Translations under genes and position numbers: made by a program
The notes under the pieces: generated by a model
What the model was told of the DNA's origin: nothing
Databases searched by the model: none
Seen by the model: the letters and a program-made list of their open reading frames with translations, nothing else
Shown here: positions 10,156 through 19,653 of the stretch, piece by piece
Layout: each line of letters begins with the position of its first letter
Numbering within the stretch: the stretch's first letter is position 1
Assembly (NCBI GenBank): GCA_945291235.1
Contig: CALYQY010000003.1
Location: forward strand, 1-46,565
Direction: 5' to 3'
Length of the DNA: 46,565 bases
DNA from: an uncultured Gilliamella sp.
Lineage (GTDB): Bacteria > Pseudomonadota > Gammaproteobacteria > Enterobacterales > Enterobacteriaceae

Positions 10156-12291
10156 TTAGCCAATTTGACCATTATTTAAGTGTTTTACTCGTCGTTTCAC
10201 TTCTTCTTGCTTGCCAGCATTAAACGGACGAGCATCAGGACTACCTAAATAACCACAAACACGACGTGTCACAGAGACCTTTGATGAATCATGATTGCCA
10301 CAACTAGGACAAACAAATCCTTTGCTGGTACATGAAAATTCACCCGTAAAGCCGCATTCATAACACTCATCAATCGGAGTATTAGTACCATAATATGGAA
10401 CACGAGTATAACTATAATCCCATACATCTTCTAATGCTTTAACATTATTGATCATATTTGGGTATTCGCCGTAGCAAATAAAGCCCCCGCTGGCAACCGG
10501 TGGATAAGGTTTTTCAAACTCGATCTTCTCGTATGGATTAACCTTTTTCTCAACATCAAGATGAAAACTATTTGTATAGTAACCTTTATCCGTCACGCCC
10601 GGTATGACACCAAATTCAGCCGTATCTAACCGACAGAAGCGATCGCATAGATTTTCACTCGGTGTACTATATAAACTAAAACCATATCCGGTTTCGGCTT
10701 TCCATTGTTCAACAGCTTTACGCAGATGTTCAACAATTGCCACACCTTTAGCTCGTAATGTGTCATTATCAAACGGATGTGTTTGGTTGCCATAAAGTGC
10801 ATTTAAGGTTTCATGAAGCCCGATATATCCTAATGAAATTGATGCACGACCATTTTTGAAGATTTCAGAAACGCTGTCATCCTCTTTTAGCCTTACGCCA
10901 CATGCCCCTTCCATATATAAAATAGGTGCAACACGGGCTTTAACACCATCAAGACGAGCGATACGCGTCATAAGTGCTTTTTTGCAAAGTGCAAGACGTT
11001 TATCTAATATTTCCCAAAAACGCGTTTCATCACCTTTAGCTTCAATAGCGATACGTGGTAAATTTAAGCTAATTACGCCCAGATTATTTCGCCCATCATG
11101 AATTTGCTCGCCGTCTTGCTCATAGACGCCTAAAAAGCTTCGGCATCCCATTGGCGTTTTAAATGAACCGGTGACTTCGACAACTTTATCGTAATTCAAA
11201 ATATCCGGATACATACGCTTACTTGCACACTCTAAAGCAAGTTGTTTGATGTCATAATTTACATCACCTTGTTTATGATTTATGCCATCTTTAATCGCAA
11301 AAACCAATTTTGGGAATACGGCGGTTTTATGATTTTTACCTAAACCTTGAATACGGACTTTTAAAATAGATTCTTGAATCAAGCGTGATTCCCAGCTTGT
11401 TCCCAAACCAAAACCAAACGTCACAAATGGCGTTTGACCATTAGCAGTATGTAACGTGTTGACTTCATACTCTAAAGATTGGAAAGCATCATAACACTCT
11501 TTTTCGGTACGACTTTCAGCATAAGCTTCCGGATTTGGAATATCCCATTGTTCAGCAATTTTTTTATGTTTTTGATAACTGATTGTGACAAATTTTGCCA
11601 AAATCTCATCAATACGATTAATGGTTGTGCCACCATAAATATGGCTTGCAACTTGCGCAATAATTTGTGCGGTTACTGCTGTGGCTGTCGCAATCGATTT
11701 TGGTGGTTCGATTTCGGCATTTCCCATTTTAAAACCATTTGTTAACATGCCATCTAAATCGATTAACATACAGTTGAACATTGGGAAAAAAGGCGCATAA
11801 TCTAAATCATGATAGTGAATTTCACCGCAATCATGAGCATGAGAAATATCTTTCGGTAATAAATATTGTTTAGCATAGTGCCTTGCAACAATTCCAGCGA
11901 GTAAATCACGCTGAGTTGGGATCACTTTGCTGTCTTTATTAGCGTTTTCATTTAAAATAGCGACGTTACTTTGTTCAATCAACCCTCGAATATCTTGATT
12001 TAAACGACTGCGCTCTTCACGAGCACGATCACGATCATGACGATATTCAATATAAGTTCTGGCTAGTTTTTTATAAGGACCTGACATCAACTGATTTTCA
12101 ACAGCATTTTGAATTTCATTAATATCAACACTGTCTCGTTCTGCCATTTGATTGGTAACAACTCGAGCGACAGCTGCACAATAATCAGGATCTTGAACGT
12201 TAGCTGCAACAGCAGCTCTGACAATAGCATCTTTAATTCGAGTCTCATTAAACGCAGTTTGACAGCCGTCTCGTTTGATTACAACAGGCAT
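10156..12291 (-). CDS. nrdD: Anaerobic ribonucleoside-triphosphate reductase
   Basis: Class III ribonucleotide reductase reducing NTPs to dNTPs with formate under anaerobic conditions. The 711-residue product has an N-terminal ATP-cone (about 1-95, M-P-V-V-I-K-R-D-G), the radical-barrel core, and a C-terminal Cys4 zinc site (C-Y-E-C-G and C-P-S-C-G). The glycyl-radical loop is R-R-V-C-G-Y-L-G-S-P-D near the end. I put the start at the ATG at 12291, which has GAGGGGAG 6 bases upstream; an earlier in-frame ATG at 12309 lies before that ribosome binding site. First gene of nrdDG. Confidence 0.96.
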   Translation of the reverse strand: MPVVIKRDGCQTAFNETRIKDAIVRAAVAANVQDPDYCAAVARVVTNQMAERDSVDINEIQNAVENQLMSGPYKKLARTYIEYRHDRDRAREERSRLNQDIRGLIEQSNVAILNENANKDSKVIPTQRDLLAGIVARHYAKQYLLPKDISHAHDCGEIHYHDLDYAPFFPMFNCMLIDLDGMLTNGFKMGNAEIEPPKSIATATAVTAQIIAQVASHIYGGTTINRIDEILAKFVTISYQKHKKIAEQWDIPNPEAYAESRTEKECYDAFQSLEYEVNTLHTANGQTPFVTFGFGLGTSWESRLIQESILKVRIQGLGKNHKTAVFPKLVFAIKDGINHKQGDVNYDIKQLALECASKRMYPDILNYDKVVEVTGSFKTPMGCRSFLGVYEQDGEQIHDGRNNLGVISLNLPRIAIEAKGDETRFWEILDKRLALCKKALMTRIARLDGVKARVAPILYMEGACGVRLKEDDSVSEIFKNGRASISLGYIGLHETLNALYGNQTHPFDNDTLRAKGVAIVEHLRKAVEQWKAETGYGFSLYSTPSENLCDRFCRLDTAEFGVIPGVTDKGYYTNSFHLDVEKKVNPYEKIEFEKPYPPVASGGFICYGEYPNMINNVKALEDVWDYSYTRVPYYGTNTPIDECYECGFTGEFSCTSKGFVCPSCGNHDSSKVSVTRRVCGYLGSPDARPFNAGKQEEVKRRVKHLNNGQIG

Positions 12292-12443
12292 ATATACTCC
12301 CCTCAACATTCATTAATAATTAGCGCTTGGCATAGGCTTGGTATCAACATAAATATTCATTGTAATTATTGAGAACAATTCATTTTTTGTCAGAATATTT
12401 GGTTTTACTTGATAAAGACTAGGATTTTCACATCGCTTAAACA

Positions 12444-12490
12444 ACACTATATATAGTGGATATAAATGAATTATACACCATATATTGTGC
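12444..12490 (-). promoter_or_regulatory. Two NrdR boxes with the nrdDG promoter between them
   Basis: ACACTATATATAGTGG (12444-12459) and ACACCATATATTGTGC (12475-12490) both fit the NrdR consensus (acaCwAtATaTwGtgt). Their starts are 31 bases apart, three helical turns, the usual tandem spacing. On the minus strand a TATAAT (-10) lies at 12475-12470, between the boxes, so NrdR binding would block nrdDG transcription. The leader is about 170 bases. No clear FNR site was found. Confidence 0.85.
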
Positions 12491-12616
12491 TTTTCTAGAT
12501 TTTTTAATAAATAAATTTGCTTGACAACGCTAAAGCTAATCGCCGTCAGTATTTTTTTTCATAGCGAAAAAAGAAACGACATAAAACAGATTAATCAAGA
12601 AAAGATAACTGAATTA

Positions 12617-12638
12617 GAGTGCAATTTTCATTGCACTC
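12617..12638 (-). terminator. Probable gnd terminator
   Basis: GAGTGCAA (12617-12624) pairs perfectly with TTGCACTC (12631-12638) around a 6-base loop, 34 bases beyond the gnd stop codon on the minus strand. The sequence after it on that strand (TAATTCAG) has only a weak U-tract. Confidence 0.5.
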
Positions 12639-12671
12639 AATTTGAAAAGTTCAATAACAAAACAACACTAT

Positions 12672-14087
12672 TTATGACTCAATGTTTAACCAATCAGTAT
12701 GGAAAACACCTTCTTTGTCGATTCGTTTATAAGTATGTGCACCAAAATAATCCCGCTGAGCTTGAATCAAATTAGCGGGTAGCACAGCTGAACGATAGCT
12801 ATCGTAATAAGCTATAGCTGAAGATAATGTTGGTACCGGGATCCCTTGTTGAACAGCTAAAGACACAACATCCCGTAACGATTGTTGATAAGCTTCAACT
12901 GTTTGGCAAAAATAAGGGGCAAGCAGTAAATTATCGATGTGATTATCAGCCGTATATGCATCGGTAATTTTTTGTAAAAACTGAGCACGTATAATACATC
13001 CGGCTCTAAAAATTTTAGCTATCTCGCCATAATTAAGTTGCCAATTATAGTGCTGTGAAGCCGCTTTTAACTGTGAAAAGCCTTGCGCATAAGAGATGAT
13101 TTTACCCATATATAGCGCTTTACGCACTTTCTCTATTAACGCTTTTTTATCACCCGTAAAAGCAACCTGTTTTGGACCTTTCAAAATATTCGATGCCGCA
13201 ACACGTTGCTGTTTAATGGCTGAAATATAACGTGCAAAAACCGACTCAGTTATCAATGATAAAGGTTCACCAAGATCTAAAGCGCTTTGGCTTGTCCATT
13301 TACCGGTACCTTTATTCCCGGCGGCATCTAAGATTTTATCAATTAAATAATCACCATTTTCATCTTTAAATCTGAAGATATCAGCGGTAATTTCTGTCAG
13401 ATAACTATCTAATTCGCCTTTATTCCAATCCGCAAAGACATCAGCAAGTTCATCATTAGTCAAACCGACGACATGTTTTAATACCCAATAGCTTTCAGCA
13501 ATCAGCTGCATATCACCATATTCAATTCCATTATGTGCCATTTTGACATAATGACCGGCACCATCGGGACCAATATAAGTTACACATGGCTCACCATTTA
13601 CCTTCGCGGCAATTTTCTCTAAAATTGGGGCAACTAATTCGTATGCCTCTTTTTGACCGCCAGGCATGATAGATGGTCCTTTTAATGCACCTTCTTCACC
13701 ACCAGAGACACCTGCACCAATAAAGTTAAACCCTTCATCAGAAAGCATCTTATTACGGCGAATGGTATCTTCAAAATAGGCATTACCGCCATCGATAATA
13801 ATATCACCTTTATCTAATAGTGGTCTTAATTCATTGATAACAGCATCAGTACCTTTGCCAGCTTGTACCATAATTAAGATTCGGCGAGGCTTTTCTAAAG
13901 AGTTCACAAAATCTTCAATGGTAAAATAAGGAACCAAGTGCTTATCAGAATGTTCAGCCATGACTTGTTCTGTTTTATCTTTAGAACGATTATAAATCGA
14001 GACAGAAAATCCGCGACTTTCAATATTCAGCGCTAGATTTCGCCCCATAACGGCCATTCCAATAACACCGATTTGTTGTTTAGACAT
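12672..14087 (-). CDS. gnd: 6-phosphogluconate dehydrogenase, decarboxylating
   Basis: Oxidises 6-phosphogluconate to ribulose 5-phosphate with NADP+ and CO2 release, in the oxidative pentose phosphate pathway. The 471 residues (E. coli 468) contain the N-terminal Rossmann motif [11 protein letters not shown], the substrate motif [11 protein letters not shown], catalytic Lys/Asn in [10 protein letters not shown], and the C-terminal [11 protein letters not shown] at about 33-35 fits NADP preference. AAGGAG stands 7 bases before the ATG at 14087. Confidence 0.97.
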   Translation of the reverse strand: MSKQQIGVIGMAVMGRNLALNIESRGFSVSIYNRSKDKTEQVMAEHSDKHLVPYFTIEDFVNSLEKPRRILIMVQAGKGTDAVINELRPLLDKGDIIIDGGNAYFEDTIRRNKMLSDEGFNFIGAGVSGGEEGALKGPSIMPGGQKEAYELVAPILEKIAAKVNGEPCVTYIGPDGAGHYVKMAHNGIEYGDMQLIAESYWVLKHVVGLTNDELADVFADWNKGELDSYLTEITADIFRFKDENGDYLIDKILDAAGNKGTGKWTSQSALDLGEPLSLITESVFARYISAIKQQRVAASNILKGPKQVAFTGDKKALIEKVRKALYMGKIISYAQGFSQLKAASQHYNWQLNYGEIAKIFRAGCIIRAQFLQKITDAYTADNHIDNLLLAPYFCQTVEAYQQSLRDVVSLAVQQGIPVPTLSSAIAYYDSYRSAVLPANLIQAQRDYFGAHTYKRIDKEGVFHTDWLNIES

Positions 14088-14202
14088 GATTTGGCTCCTT
14101 AATTTAATCTCAAATAACCCTGTTAATAAGGTTGTTTTTACAACATCTTTAATTTAAAAAGTTCTATAAATTATAAATTACGCTATATTTTGCCACAAAA
14201 AA

Positions 14203-14227
14203 AGCCGTATCAGTATATAACACGGCT
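14203..14227 (-). terminator. Bidirectional terminator after rho
   Basis: AGCCGT (14203-14208) pairs with ACGGCT (14222-14227). A run of seven A precedes it and ATTTTTC follows. On the minus strand the hairpin ends in TTTTTTT, 43 bases after the rho stop codon. It would end rho transcription before gnd. Confidence 0.75.
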
Positions 14228-14269
14228 ATTTTTCATTACTTTAATAATATTTTGTACTGACTGCGCAAA

Positions 14270-15532
14270 TCATGAACGCTTCATCATTTCAAAAAACTCG
14301 TCATTGGTTTTAGTCATGGCAAGTTTATCGATTAAAAATTCCATTGCGTCAATCTCACCCATTGGGTTAAGTATTTTGCGTAAGATCCACATTTTTTGTA
14401 GTTCATCAGGTGAGGTCATTAAGTCTTCTTTACGCGTACCGGAACGGTTAAAGTCAATAGCAGGGAACACACGGCGCTCAGCAATTTTACGCGATAAATG
14501 GACTTCCATATTACCCGTACCTTTAAACTCTTCATAAATAACTTCATCCATTTTAGAGCCGGTATCAATCAGCGCAGTAGCAATAATGGTTAAGCTTCCG
14601 CCCTCTTCGACATTACGGGCAGCACCAAAAAAGCGTTTAGGACGATGTAAAGCATTTGCATCTACACCACCCGTTAATACCTTACCAGATGAAGGAATAA
14701 CAGTGTTGTATGCACGTGCCAAACGAGTAATTGAATCTAATAAAATAATGACATCTTTCTTATGTTCGACAAGACGTTTTGCTCGTTCAATTACCATTTC
14801 AGCGACTTGAACATGGCGAGCCGCTGGCTCATCAAATGTTGATGCAACAACTTCACCTTTCACTAATCGTTGCATTTCGGTCACTTCTTCCGGGCGTTCA
14901 TCAATCATTAAAACAACTAATTCACATTCAGGATGATTGACCGCTAAACTTTGTGCAATATTTTGTAGCAACATTGTTTTACCCGCTTTAGGTGGGGCCA
15001 CAATCAAACCACGTTGACCTTTACCGATAGGCGATGCTAAATCAAGAACTCTGGCTGTAATATCCTCAGTTGAGCCATTTCCGCGTTCCATGCGTAATCG
15101 AGAGTTGGGGTGAAGTGGAGTTAAGTTTTCAAAAAGAATTTTATTGCGGGCGTCTTCAGGTTTATCATGATTTACTTCATTAACTTTTAATAAAGCAAAA
15201 TAACGCTCACCTTCTTTCGGTGGTCTAATTTTACCGGCGATGGTATCACCCGTTCTTAAATTAAACCGTCGAATTTGGCTAGGAGAAACATAGATATCGT
15301 CCGGACCTGCTAAATAAGAACTATCGGCCGAGCGTAAAAAGCCAAATCCATCTTGCAAAATTTCCAGCACACCATCACCAAAGATATCTTCTCCACTTTT
15401 GGCATGTTGTTTTAAGATTGCAAAGATAATGTCTTGTTTTCTAAGGCGGGCAAGGTTTTCAAGCCCCATTGTTTTTTCCCCAAGCGCTACAAGCTCAGAG
15501 ACAGAAGTGTTTTTTAATTCAGTTAAATTCAT
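14270..15532 (-). CDS. rho: Transcription termination factor Rho
   Basis: Hexameric RNA-dependent ATPase that terminates transcription. The 420 residues (E. coli 419) begin [20 protein letters not shown] (Rho N-terminal helix bundle). The OSB-fold primary RNA site includes D-G-F-G-F-L-R-S and [10 protein letters not shown]. Walker A is P-P-K-A-G-K-T-M-L, Walker [12 protein letters not shown], and the Q-loop, R-loop and C-terminal I-D-K-L segments are present. No Asn/Asp-rich insertion occurs. trxA lies upstream on the same strand as in E. coli, but two terminator hairpins separate them, so rho should have its own promoter. Confidence 0.98.
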   Translation of the reverse strand: MNLTELKNTSVSELVALGEKTMGLENLARLRKQDIIFAILKQHAKSGEDIFGDGVLEILQDGFGFLRSADSSYLAGPDDIYVSPSQIRRFNLRTGDTIAGKIRPPKEGERYFALLKVNEVNHDKPEDARNKILFENLTPLHPNSRLRMERGNGSTEDITARVLDLASPIGKGQRGLIVAPPKAGKTMLLQNIAQSLAVNHPECELVVLMIDERPEEVTEMQRLVKGEVVASTFDEPAARHVQVAEMVIERAKRLVEHKKDVIILLDSITRLARAYNTVIPSSGKVLTGGVDANALHRPKRFFGAARNVEEGGSLTIIATALIDTGSKMDEVIYEEFKGTGNMEVHLSRKIAERRVFPAIDFNRSGTRKEDLMTSPDELQKMWILRKILNPMGEIDAMEFLIDKLAMTKTNDEFFEMMKRS

Positions 15533-15763
15533 AATTTTAAAAATTCTTGAGGATAAAATTGATATGTTTGCAATTACTGCTAAATTTGTATATTTCTTTC
15601 ATTTACTTATAAAAAATTCTCTTTCTAACAATTCACAAACTTAATCTATTGTTAAACTTTTGATGATAATTATGTGTATAGGTTTATAGAATTTTCACCA
15701 CTTTACCAAGAAAAACAAAGGATTGCTGAAAGGGGTTCTTGTAAGAAGCTAGCAATGTACACT
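15533..15763 (-). promoter_or_regulatory. rho leader region with possible leader peptide
   Basis: About 230 bases between the second upstream hairpin and the rho ATG. In E. coli this leader carries rhoL and a Rho-dependent autoregulatory attenuator. Here a 21-codon frame runs from ATG at 15602 to TAA at 15537 ([20 protein letters not shown] then F). It stops 4 bases before the rho start, so translation could be coupled, and rho itself has no clear Shine-Dalgarno. This leader peptide is speculative. The promoter is not clear; a TATAAA-like -10 near 15690 is possible. Confidence 0.35.
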
Positions 15764-15810
15764 AAAAAAACGGGCATGTCTATATTAAATTATAGATTTT
15801 GCCCATTTTT
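15764..15810 (-). terminator. Intrinsic terminator between trxA and rho
   Basis: GGGCA (15772-15776) pairs with TGCCC (15800-15804), and inside that TCTATA pairs with TATAGA around TTAAAT. Poly-A precedes and ATTTTT follows, so on the minus strand the hairpin ends in CGTTTTTTT. This is a strong terminator geometry in the rho direction. Confidence 0.65.
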
Positions 15811-15832
15811 AAGCGAAATAGTGTAGAAAAAC

Positions 15833-15864
15833 AAAATAAGCGTAACAATAATTACGCTTATTTT
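15833..15864 (-). terminator. trxA terminator
   Basis: AAAATAAGCGTAA (15833-15845) and TTACGCTTATTTT (15852-15864) form a perfect 13-bp stem with a 6-base loop, 26 bases beyond the trxA stop codon. On the minus strand it is followed by GTTTTT. Confidence 0.75.
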
Positions 15865-15890
15865 ATTGTAATGGTGGATAGAATAAGAAA

Positions 15891-16217
15891 CTAAAGTTGG
15901 GCATCAATAAAGCTTTTTAGCTGTGCTTTAGATACAGCACCTACTTGTGTTGCGACCACTTTACCGTTTTTAAAAATTAATAAAGTGGGTATTCCACGAA
16001 TGCCAAATTTAGGCGCAATATTTGGGTTTTCTTCGACGTTTAATTTGGCAATAACAATCTTATCACTATATTCTGATGCAACTTCTTCCAAAATTGGGGC
16101 AATCATTTTACATGGTCCACACCACTCAGCCCAAAAATCCACTAAAACAGGTTTTGTTGATTCGTTGATAGTTTTATCAAAAATACTTTCTGAAAGTGCA
16201 ACGATATTATGACTCAT
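15891..16217 (-). CDS. trxA: Thioredoxin 1
   Basis: Small dithiol oxidoreductase reducing protein disulfides in the cytoplasm, and electron donor to ribonucleotide reductase and other enzymes. The 108-residue product (E. coli 109) has W-C-G-P-C-K with redox Cys33 and Cys36, the buried Asp in L-V-D-F-W-A-E, and the cis-Pro loop G-I-R-G-I-P-T-L. I used the ATG at 16217, which has GGAG 9 bases upstream; the in-frame TTG 15 bases earlier precedes that site. rhlB is divergent and rho lies downstream, the E. coli arrangement. Confidence 0.97.
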   Translation of the reverse strand: MSHNIVALSESIFDKTINESTKPVLVDFWAEWCGPCKMIAPILEEVASEYSDKIVIAKLNVEENPNIAPKFGIRGIPTLLIFKNGKVVATQVGAVSKAQLKSFIDAQL

Positions 16218-16333
16218 AGTCGTAATCTCCAATAATATAAATTTTATGGTTTTAATGTTAGGACATTTTACCGCTCTGTGCTAGTAATTATTTTAATAGG
16301 ACATAATTATTAGTGATGCACTAGCTGTTAATA

Positions 16334-16342
16334 TGTTATAAT
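16334..16342 (+). promoter_or_regulatory. rhlB extended -10 promoter element
   Basis: TGT directly precedes TATAAT (16337-16342), an extended -10 element. No good -35 lies 17 bases upstream, which fits extended -10 promoters. Transcription would start about 28 bases before the rhlB ATG. Confidence 0.5.
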
Positions 16343-16376
16343 CGAAAAATTCTGATAATTATCTTTGACAACCACA

Positions 16377-17603
16377 ATGATTCAATCATATCTTACAAAA
16401 ACGACTTTTAGTCAGTTTCCTTTACATCCTTTAGTTATCAAAGCACTTGAAAAAAAGGGTTTTACTTATTGTACGCCTATTCAAGAACAAACGTTACCTT
16501 TTACTACAAAAGGTATTGATATTGCAGGACAAGGGCAAACAGGAACAGGCAAAACTATCGCTTTTTTAGCCTCAACCTTTAGTCACTTATTGAATCACCA
16601 ACCGCTTGCTGATCATAGTATTAATCAACCTCGAGCAGTTATTATTGCGCCTACCCGTGAATTAGTTGTACAAATTTACAATGATGCGCAAATATTATCT
16701 GAGGAAACCGGTTTAAAATTAGGTCTTGCTTATGGTGGCGATGGTTATGATAAACAATTAAAAATGCTATCAGCAGGTGTGGATATTTTGATAGCCACTA
16801 CCGGACGATTAATCGATTATGCTAAGCAAAATTACATCAATCTGGAATCGATTCAAGTTGTGGTGTTAGATGAAGCAGATCGGATGTTTGATTTAGGATT
16901 CATTCGTGACGTTCGTTGGATTTTCAGACACATGACACCACCACAAAAGCGCTTAACAATGCTCTTTTCAGCAACCTTAACCCACAACGTGCGTGAACTT
17001 GCCTTTGAGCATATGAACAATCCACAATATGTAGAAGTTGAACCCGAACAAAAAATCGGTCACCGTATTAAAGAAGAGCTGTTTTTCCCTTCTAACGAAG
17101 ATAAACTGGCTTTGCTACAGACGCTTATTGAGGAAGAGTGGCCTGATCGTTGTATTGTATTTGCTAATACCAAAGTTGCTTGCGAAAAGATTTGGCGCCA
17201 TTTAGTCGCTGACGGTCACCGTGTTGGATTACTAACCGGTGATATCGCACAAAAAAAACGGCTATCGATTCTTGAGCAGTTCACTCGCGGTGATTTAGAT
17301 ATTTTAGTGGCAACTGATGTTGCTGCACGTGGATTACACATTCCAAATGTAACACATGTATTTAACTATGATCTGCCTGATGATTGTGATGATTATCGAC
17401 ATCGGATTGGCCGCACCGGCCGAGCGGGTGCTGAAGGCTATTCTATTTCATTGGCTTGTGAACGTTATTCACAGAATTTACCTGCAATTGAAAAAGCTAT
17501 CGATCATGCCATTCCGGTAAGCCAATATGATCCTAATGCGTTGCTAACCAATTTACCTGTACCTAAAACATTTAAAAGAACAACACGAAGAAGAACGTCA
17601 TAA
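16377..17603 (+). CDS. rhlB: ATP-dependent RNA helicase RhlB
   Basis: DEAD-box helicase of the RNA degradosome, unwinding structured RNA for PNPase and RNase E. Motifs in order are Q-motif (C-T-P-I-Q), [36 protein letters not shown] and H-R-I-G-R-T-G-R. I used the ATG at 16377 (408 residues), which aligns with the E. coli start; a TTG four codons earlier is possible. The basic C-terminal tail is shorter than in E. coli (421 residues) and ends K-R-T-T-R-R-R-T-S. Confidence 0.95.
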   Translation: MIQSYLTKTTFSQFPLHPLVIKALEKKGFTYCTPIQEQTLPFTTKGIDIAGQGQTGTGKTIAFLASTFSHLLNHQPLADHSINQPRAVIIAPTRELVVQIYNDAQILSEETGLKLGLAYGGDGYDKQLKMLSAGVDILIATTGRLIDYAKQNYINLESIQVVVLDEADRMFDLGFIRDVRWIFRHMTPPQKRLTMLFSATLTHNVRELAFEHMNNPQYVEVEPEQKIGHRIKEELFFPSNEDKLALLQTLIEEEWPDRCIVFANTKVACEKIWRHLVADGHRVGLLTGDIAQKKRLSILEQFTRGDLDILVATDVAARGLHIPNVTHVFNYDLPDDCDDYRHRIGRTGRAGAEGYSISLACERYSQNLPAIEKAIDHAIPVSQYDPNALLTNLPVPKTFKRTTRRRTS

Positions 17604-17650
17604 AAAGATGAACCTCATAAATAGTTACAACGTTAGCTAAAACAATTAAA

Positions 17651-17684
17651 TACCATCACTAAGGTGCTTATGCCTGTGATGGTA
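17651..17684 (+). terminator. Probable rhlB terminator
   Basis: TACCATCAC (17651-17659) pairs with GTGATGGTA (17676-17684), flanked by AA and TT that extend the stem. It lies 48 bases after the rhlB stop, and TTATCTT follows as a weak U-tract. It may also serve the convergent tfoX gene. Confidence 0.6.
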
Positions 17685-17721
17685 TTATCTTAATCAACAA
17701 TTAATTATAAGCTATTAATAC

Positions 17722-18330
17722 CTACTCTTTTTTTTCTAAAAAAGATTGGTAATCTTTTTCAATTTCTTTGATTAATGTTTCAGATAACGATGCAACATGC
17801 CGACCATTTAGCGAACCATATAACGTAAATAACAGATTGCTTGAAATATCTGGTTTTTTATTCTTTATTCGGTAAAAAGCTTCTAAATATCCGATTTCGA
17901 TAAATTTTTCTAAATCTGTAATCCCAACACTGTACAATAATTTTTCCAATGAAAAAGTAATATTCGGTAGAGATTTAATACGCTTCTGTTTTTGTTCTAT
18001 TTTTTCATGCAGATCAAGTTCAGCATATTCAATTACCATTTTTACAATGGGAAGTAATTTTTGATGATCTTTCAACAAATCATCGCTAACTTTATAATAG
18101 TCAAGCTGCTTAGTTGCAATCCCTGCAGGTAAATTTAAAGGTTGCATGCCCAATTCAATAAAAATTGAGCGATAAAAAGCGTGCCCTCTTAAATAAAAAT
18201 TTTGTTTATCAATCCAACCAAACATGATCTGTTTGCTGTTAATGCTAAACCCACCAAAAAACGTTTTAATCGACACATCTTCAAGACAAGAAAATTGTTT
18301 TAAGATTTCATTTGCAAATATAGAACTCAT
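17722..18330 (-). CDS. TfoX/Sxy-family competence regulator
   Basis: TfoX/Sxy proteins act with CRP to switch on competence genes at CRP-S sites. The 202 residues (E. coli Sxy 209) show the TfoX N-terminal domain (about 1-100: V-S-I-K-T-F-F-G-G-F-S-I near the start, then M-F-G-W-I and F-Y-L-R-G) and the C-terminal helical domain (about 110-200: L-P-N-I-T-F-S-L-E-K-L-L-Y-S-V-G-I, then the L-Y-G-S-L-N-G-R-H motif). GGAAG stands before the ATG at 18330. It is consistent with a naturally competent or DNA-uptake-capable ancestor; no competence apparatus genes lie in this window. Confidence 0.88.
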   Translation of the reverse strand: MSSIFANEILKQFSCLEDVSIKTFFGGFSINSKQIMFGWIDKQNFYLRGHAFYRSIFIELGMQPLNLPAGIATKQLDYYKVSDDLLKDHQKLLPIVKMVIEYAELDLHEKIEQKQKRIKSLPNITFSLEKLLYSVGITDLEKFIEIGYLEAFYRIKNKKPDISSNLLFTLYGSLNGRHVASLSETLIKEIEKDYQSFLEKKE

Positions 18331-18665
18331 AATTTACTTCCATTTAAACTTAATAAAACAAATAACTTACATAAGTTACTACTCAATTTAAACTATCTTA
18401 AAATTTCTAATCCACAAACTATTTTTTTTATAAATTCATCATTATGGGATCTTCCTTCCATAAATGAATATAAAAAATATTTGTGCTTGATAAATTGAAT
18501 TTTTGTGGGGCTAAATTCATTTATGATATTTGGTTGTTTATTAAGTAGACTGTTCTTAATAAATCTTTAAAAAGAAAAGCTGCTTTTACATTGTTATTCT
18601 GCTTAAATAATAATACAATCAGTACTTATTCGTTTAATGGTGCTTTTTTGTCAGATATAATCAAT
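18331..18665. other. tfoX upstream region with long inverted repeat
   Basis: About 335 non-coding bases upstream of both tfoX (minus) and the orphan periplasmic gene (plus). It contains a perfect 11-bp inverted repeat, CATAAATGAAT (18459-18469) and ATTCATTTATG (18515-18525), separated by 45 bases. E. coli and Haemophilus sxy mRNAs have structured leaders; this repeat starts about 130 bases from the tfoX ATG and could belong to such a leader, if the promoter is upstream of it. TATAAT at 18656-18661 lies too near the plus-strand ATG to give a normal leader. Confidence 0.4.
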
Positions 18666-19292
18666 ATGATCAAAAACCTTATTACTTTATTTTTTGTGTT
18701 TTGTTCATTTATCGCTTCAGCCGATAAAGTACCGTTAATAGAGTCACTAGCGCTTTGCTCGCCTGAGTTTTTTAAGGATGTTTATGCATCTAAAGATGAA
18801 TTGAAAGCGCATACCGATATTGAAGTTTTTAATCAAAATCAAGCTTATATTCCTGTTGAAAATCGCGCCGATACAACCAAAAACTATATTTACTTTAAAA
18901 CCCCAATTTTATATAAAAATCTTAAGATTATCGGTTATTATGATAGCGCAATGAATCTGGATAAAATGGGTAAATACTATTTCTGGGGATTTATTATTGA
19001 TAATGATATCGATCAGATTAAAGATGCTTTAAATTTTCTCAATTGGAAAAATATGGAAGATAATTTGCTCTATATTGCTAATCCAATGATTCGCAACATC
19101 AACGATGATATTCAAGTTTGGCGTAAAAACACTGGCGCCGTTGTTGGTGTTAAAACCATTCCAGCACCGAATACCACTGAAAAACTACTGTTACTTGAGA
19201 AAGGTGATAATATGCGCCTTTTAATCTGTTCTATTCAAGGGGTTGTAACCCAAGAGTTACTTAAACAGGAAAGACCGGATATTCGCTACTAA
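18666..19292 (+). CDS. Predicted exported protein of unknown function
   Basis: I do not recognise this family. From the ATG at 18666 the product is 208 residues with a clear Sec signal peptide: M-I-K-N, a hydrophobic stretch L-I-T-L-F-F-V-F-C-S-F-I, then A-S-A as the likely signal peptidase I site before D-K-V-P. The mature domain is soluble, about 190 residues, with two Cys, and segments such as Y-Y-F-W-G-F-I-I-D-N-D and N-I-N-D-D-I-Q-V-W-R-K. There is no lipobox. An earlier TTG at 18591 would bury the signal peptide and is unlikely. It ends one base from the convergent glnB stop. Confidence 0.7.
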   Translation: MIKNLITLFFVFCSFIASADKVPLIESLALCSPEFFKDVYASKDELKAHTDIEVFNQNQAYIPVENRADTTKNYIYFKTPILYKNLKIIGYYDSAMNLDKMGKYYFWGFIIDNDIDQIKDALNFLNWKNMEDNLLYIANPMIRNINDDIQVWRKNTGAVVGVKTIPAPNTTEKLLLLEKGDNMRLLICSIQGVVTQELLKQERPDIRY

Positions 19293-19293
19293 G

Positions 19294-19653
<360 letters not shown>

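Larger units (their letters stand above)
12292..12671. other. nrdD-gnd intergenic region
   Basis: 380 bases without a gene. From right to left it holds the gnd terminator hairpin (12617-12638), about 120 bases with nothing I recognise, the NrdR boxes and nrdDG promoter (12444-12490), and the nrdD leader. Short open frames here lack ribosome binding sites and coding character. Confidence 0.6.

Noticed and set aside
10604..12372. Several antisense frames of 60-90 codons inside nrdD
   Set aside because: They mirror the codon structure of a strongly conserved gene. The same holds for antisense frames within murA, rho, nadE, purL and the large flavoprotein.
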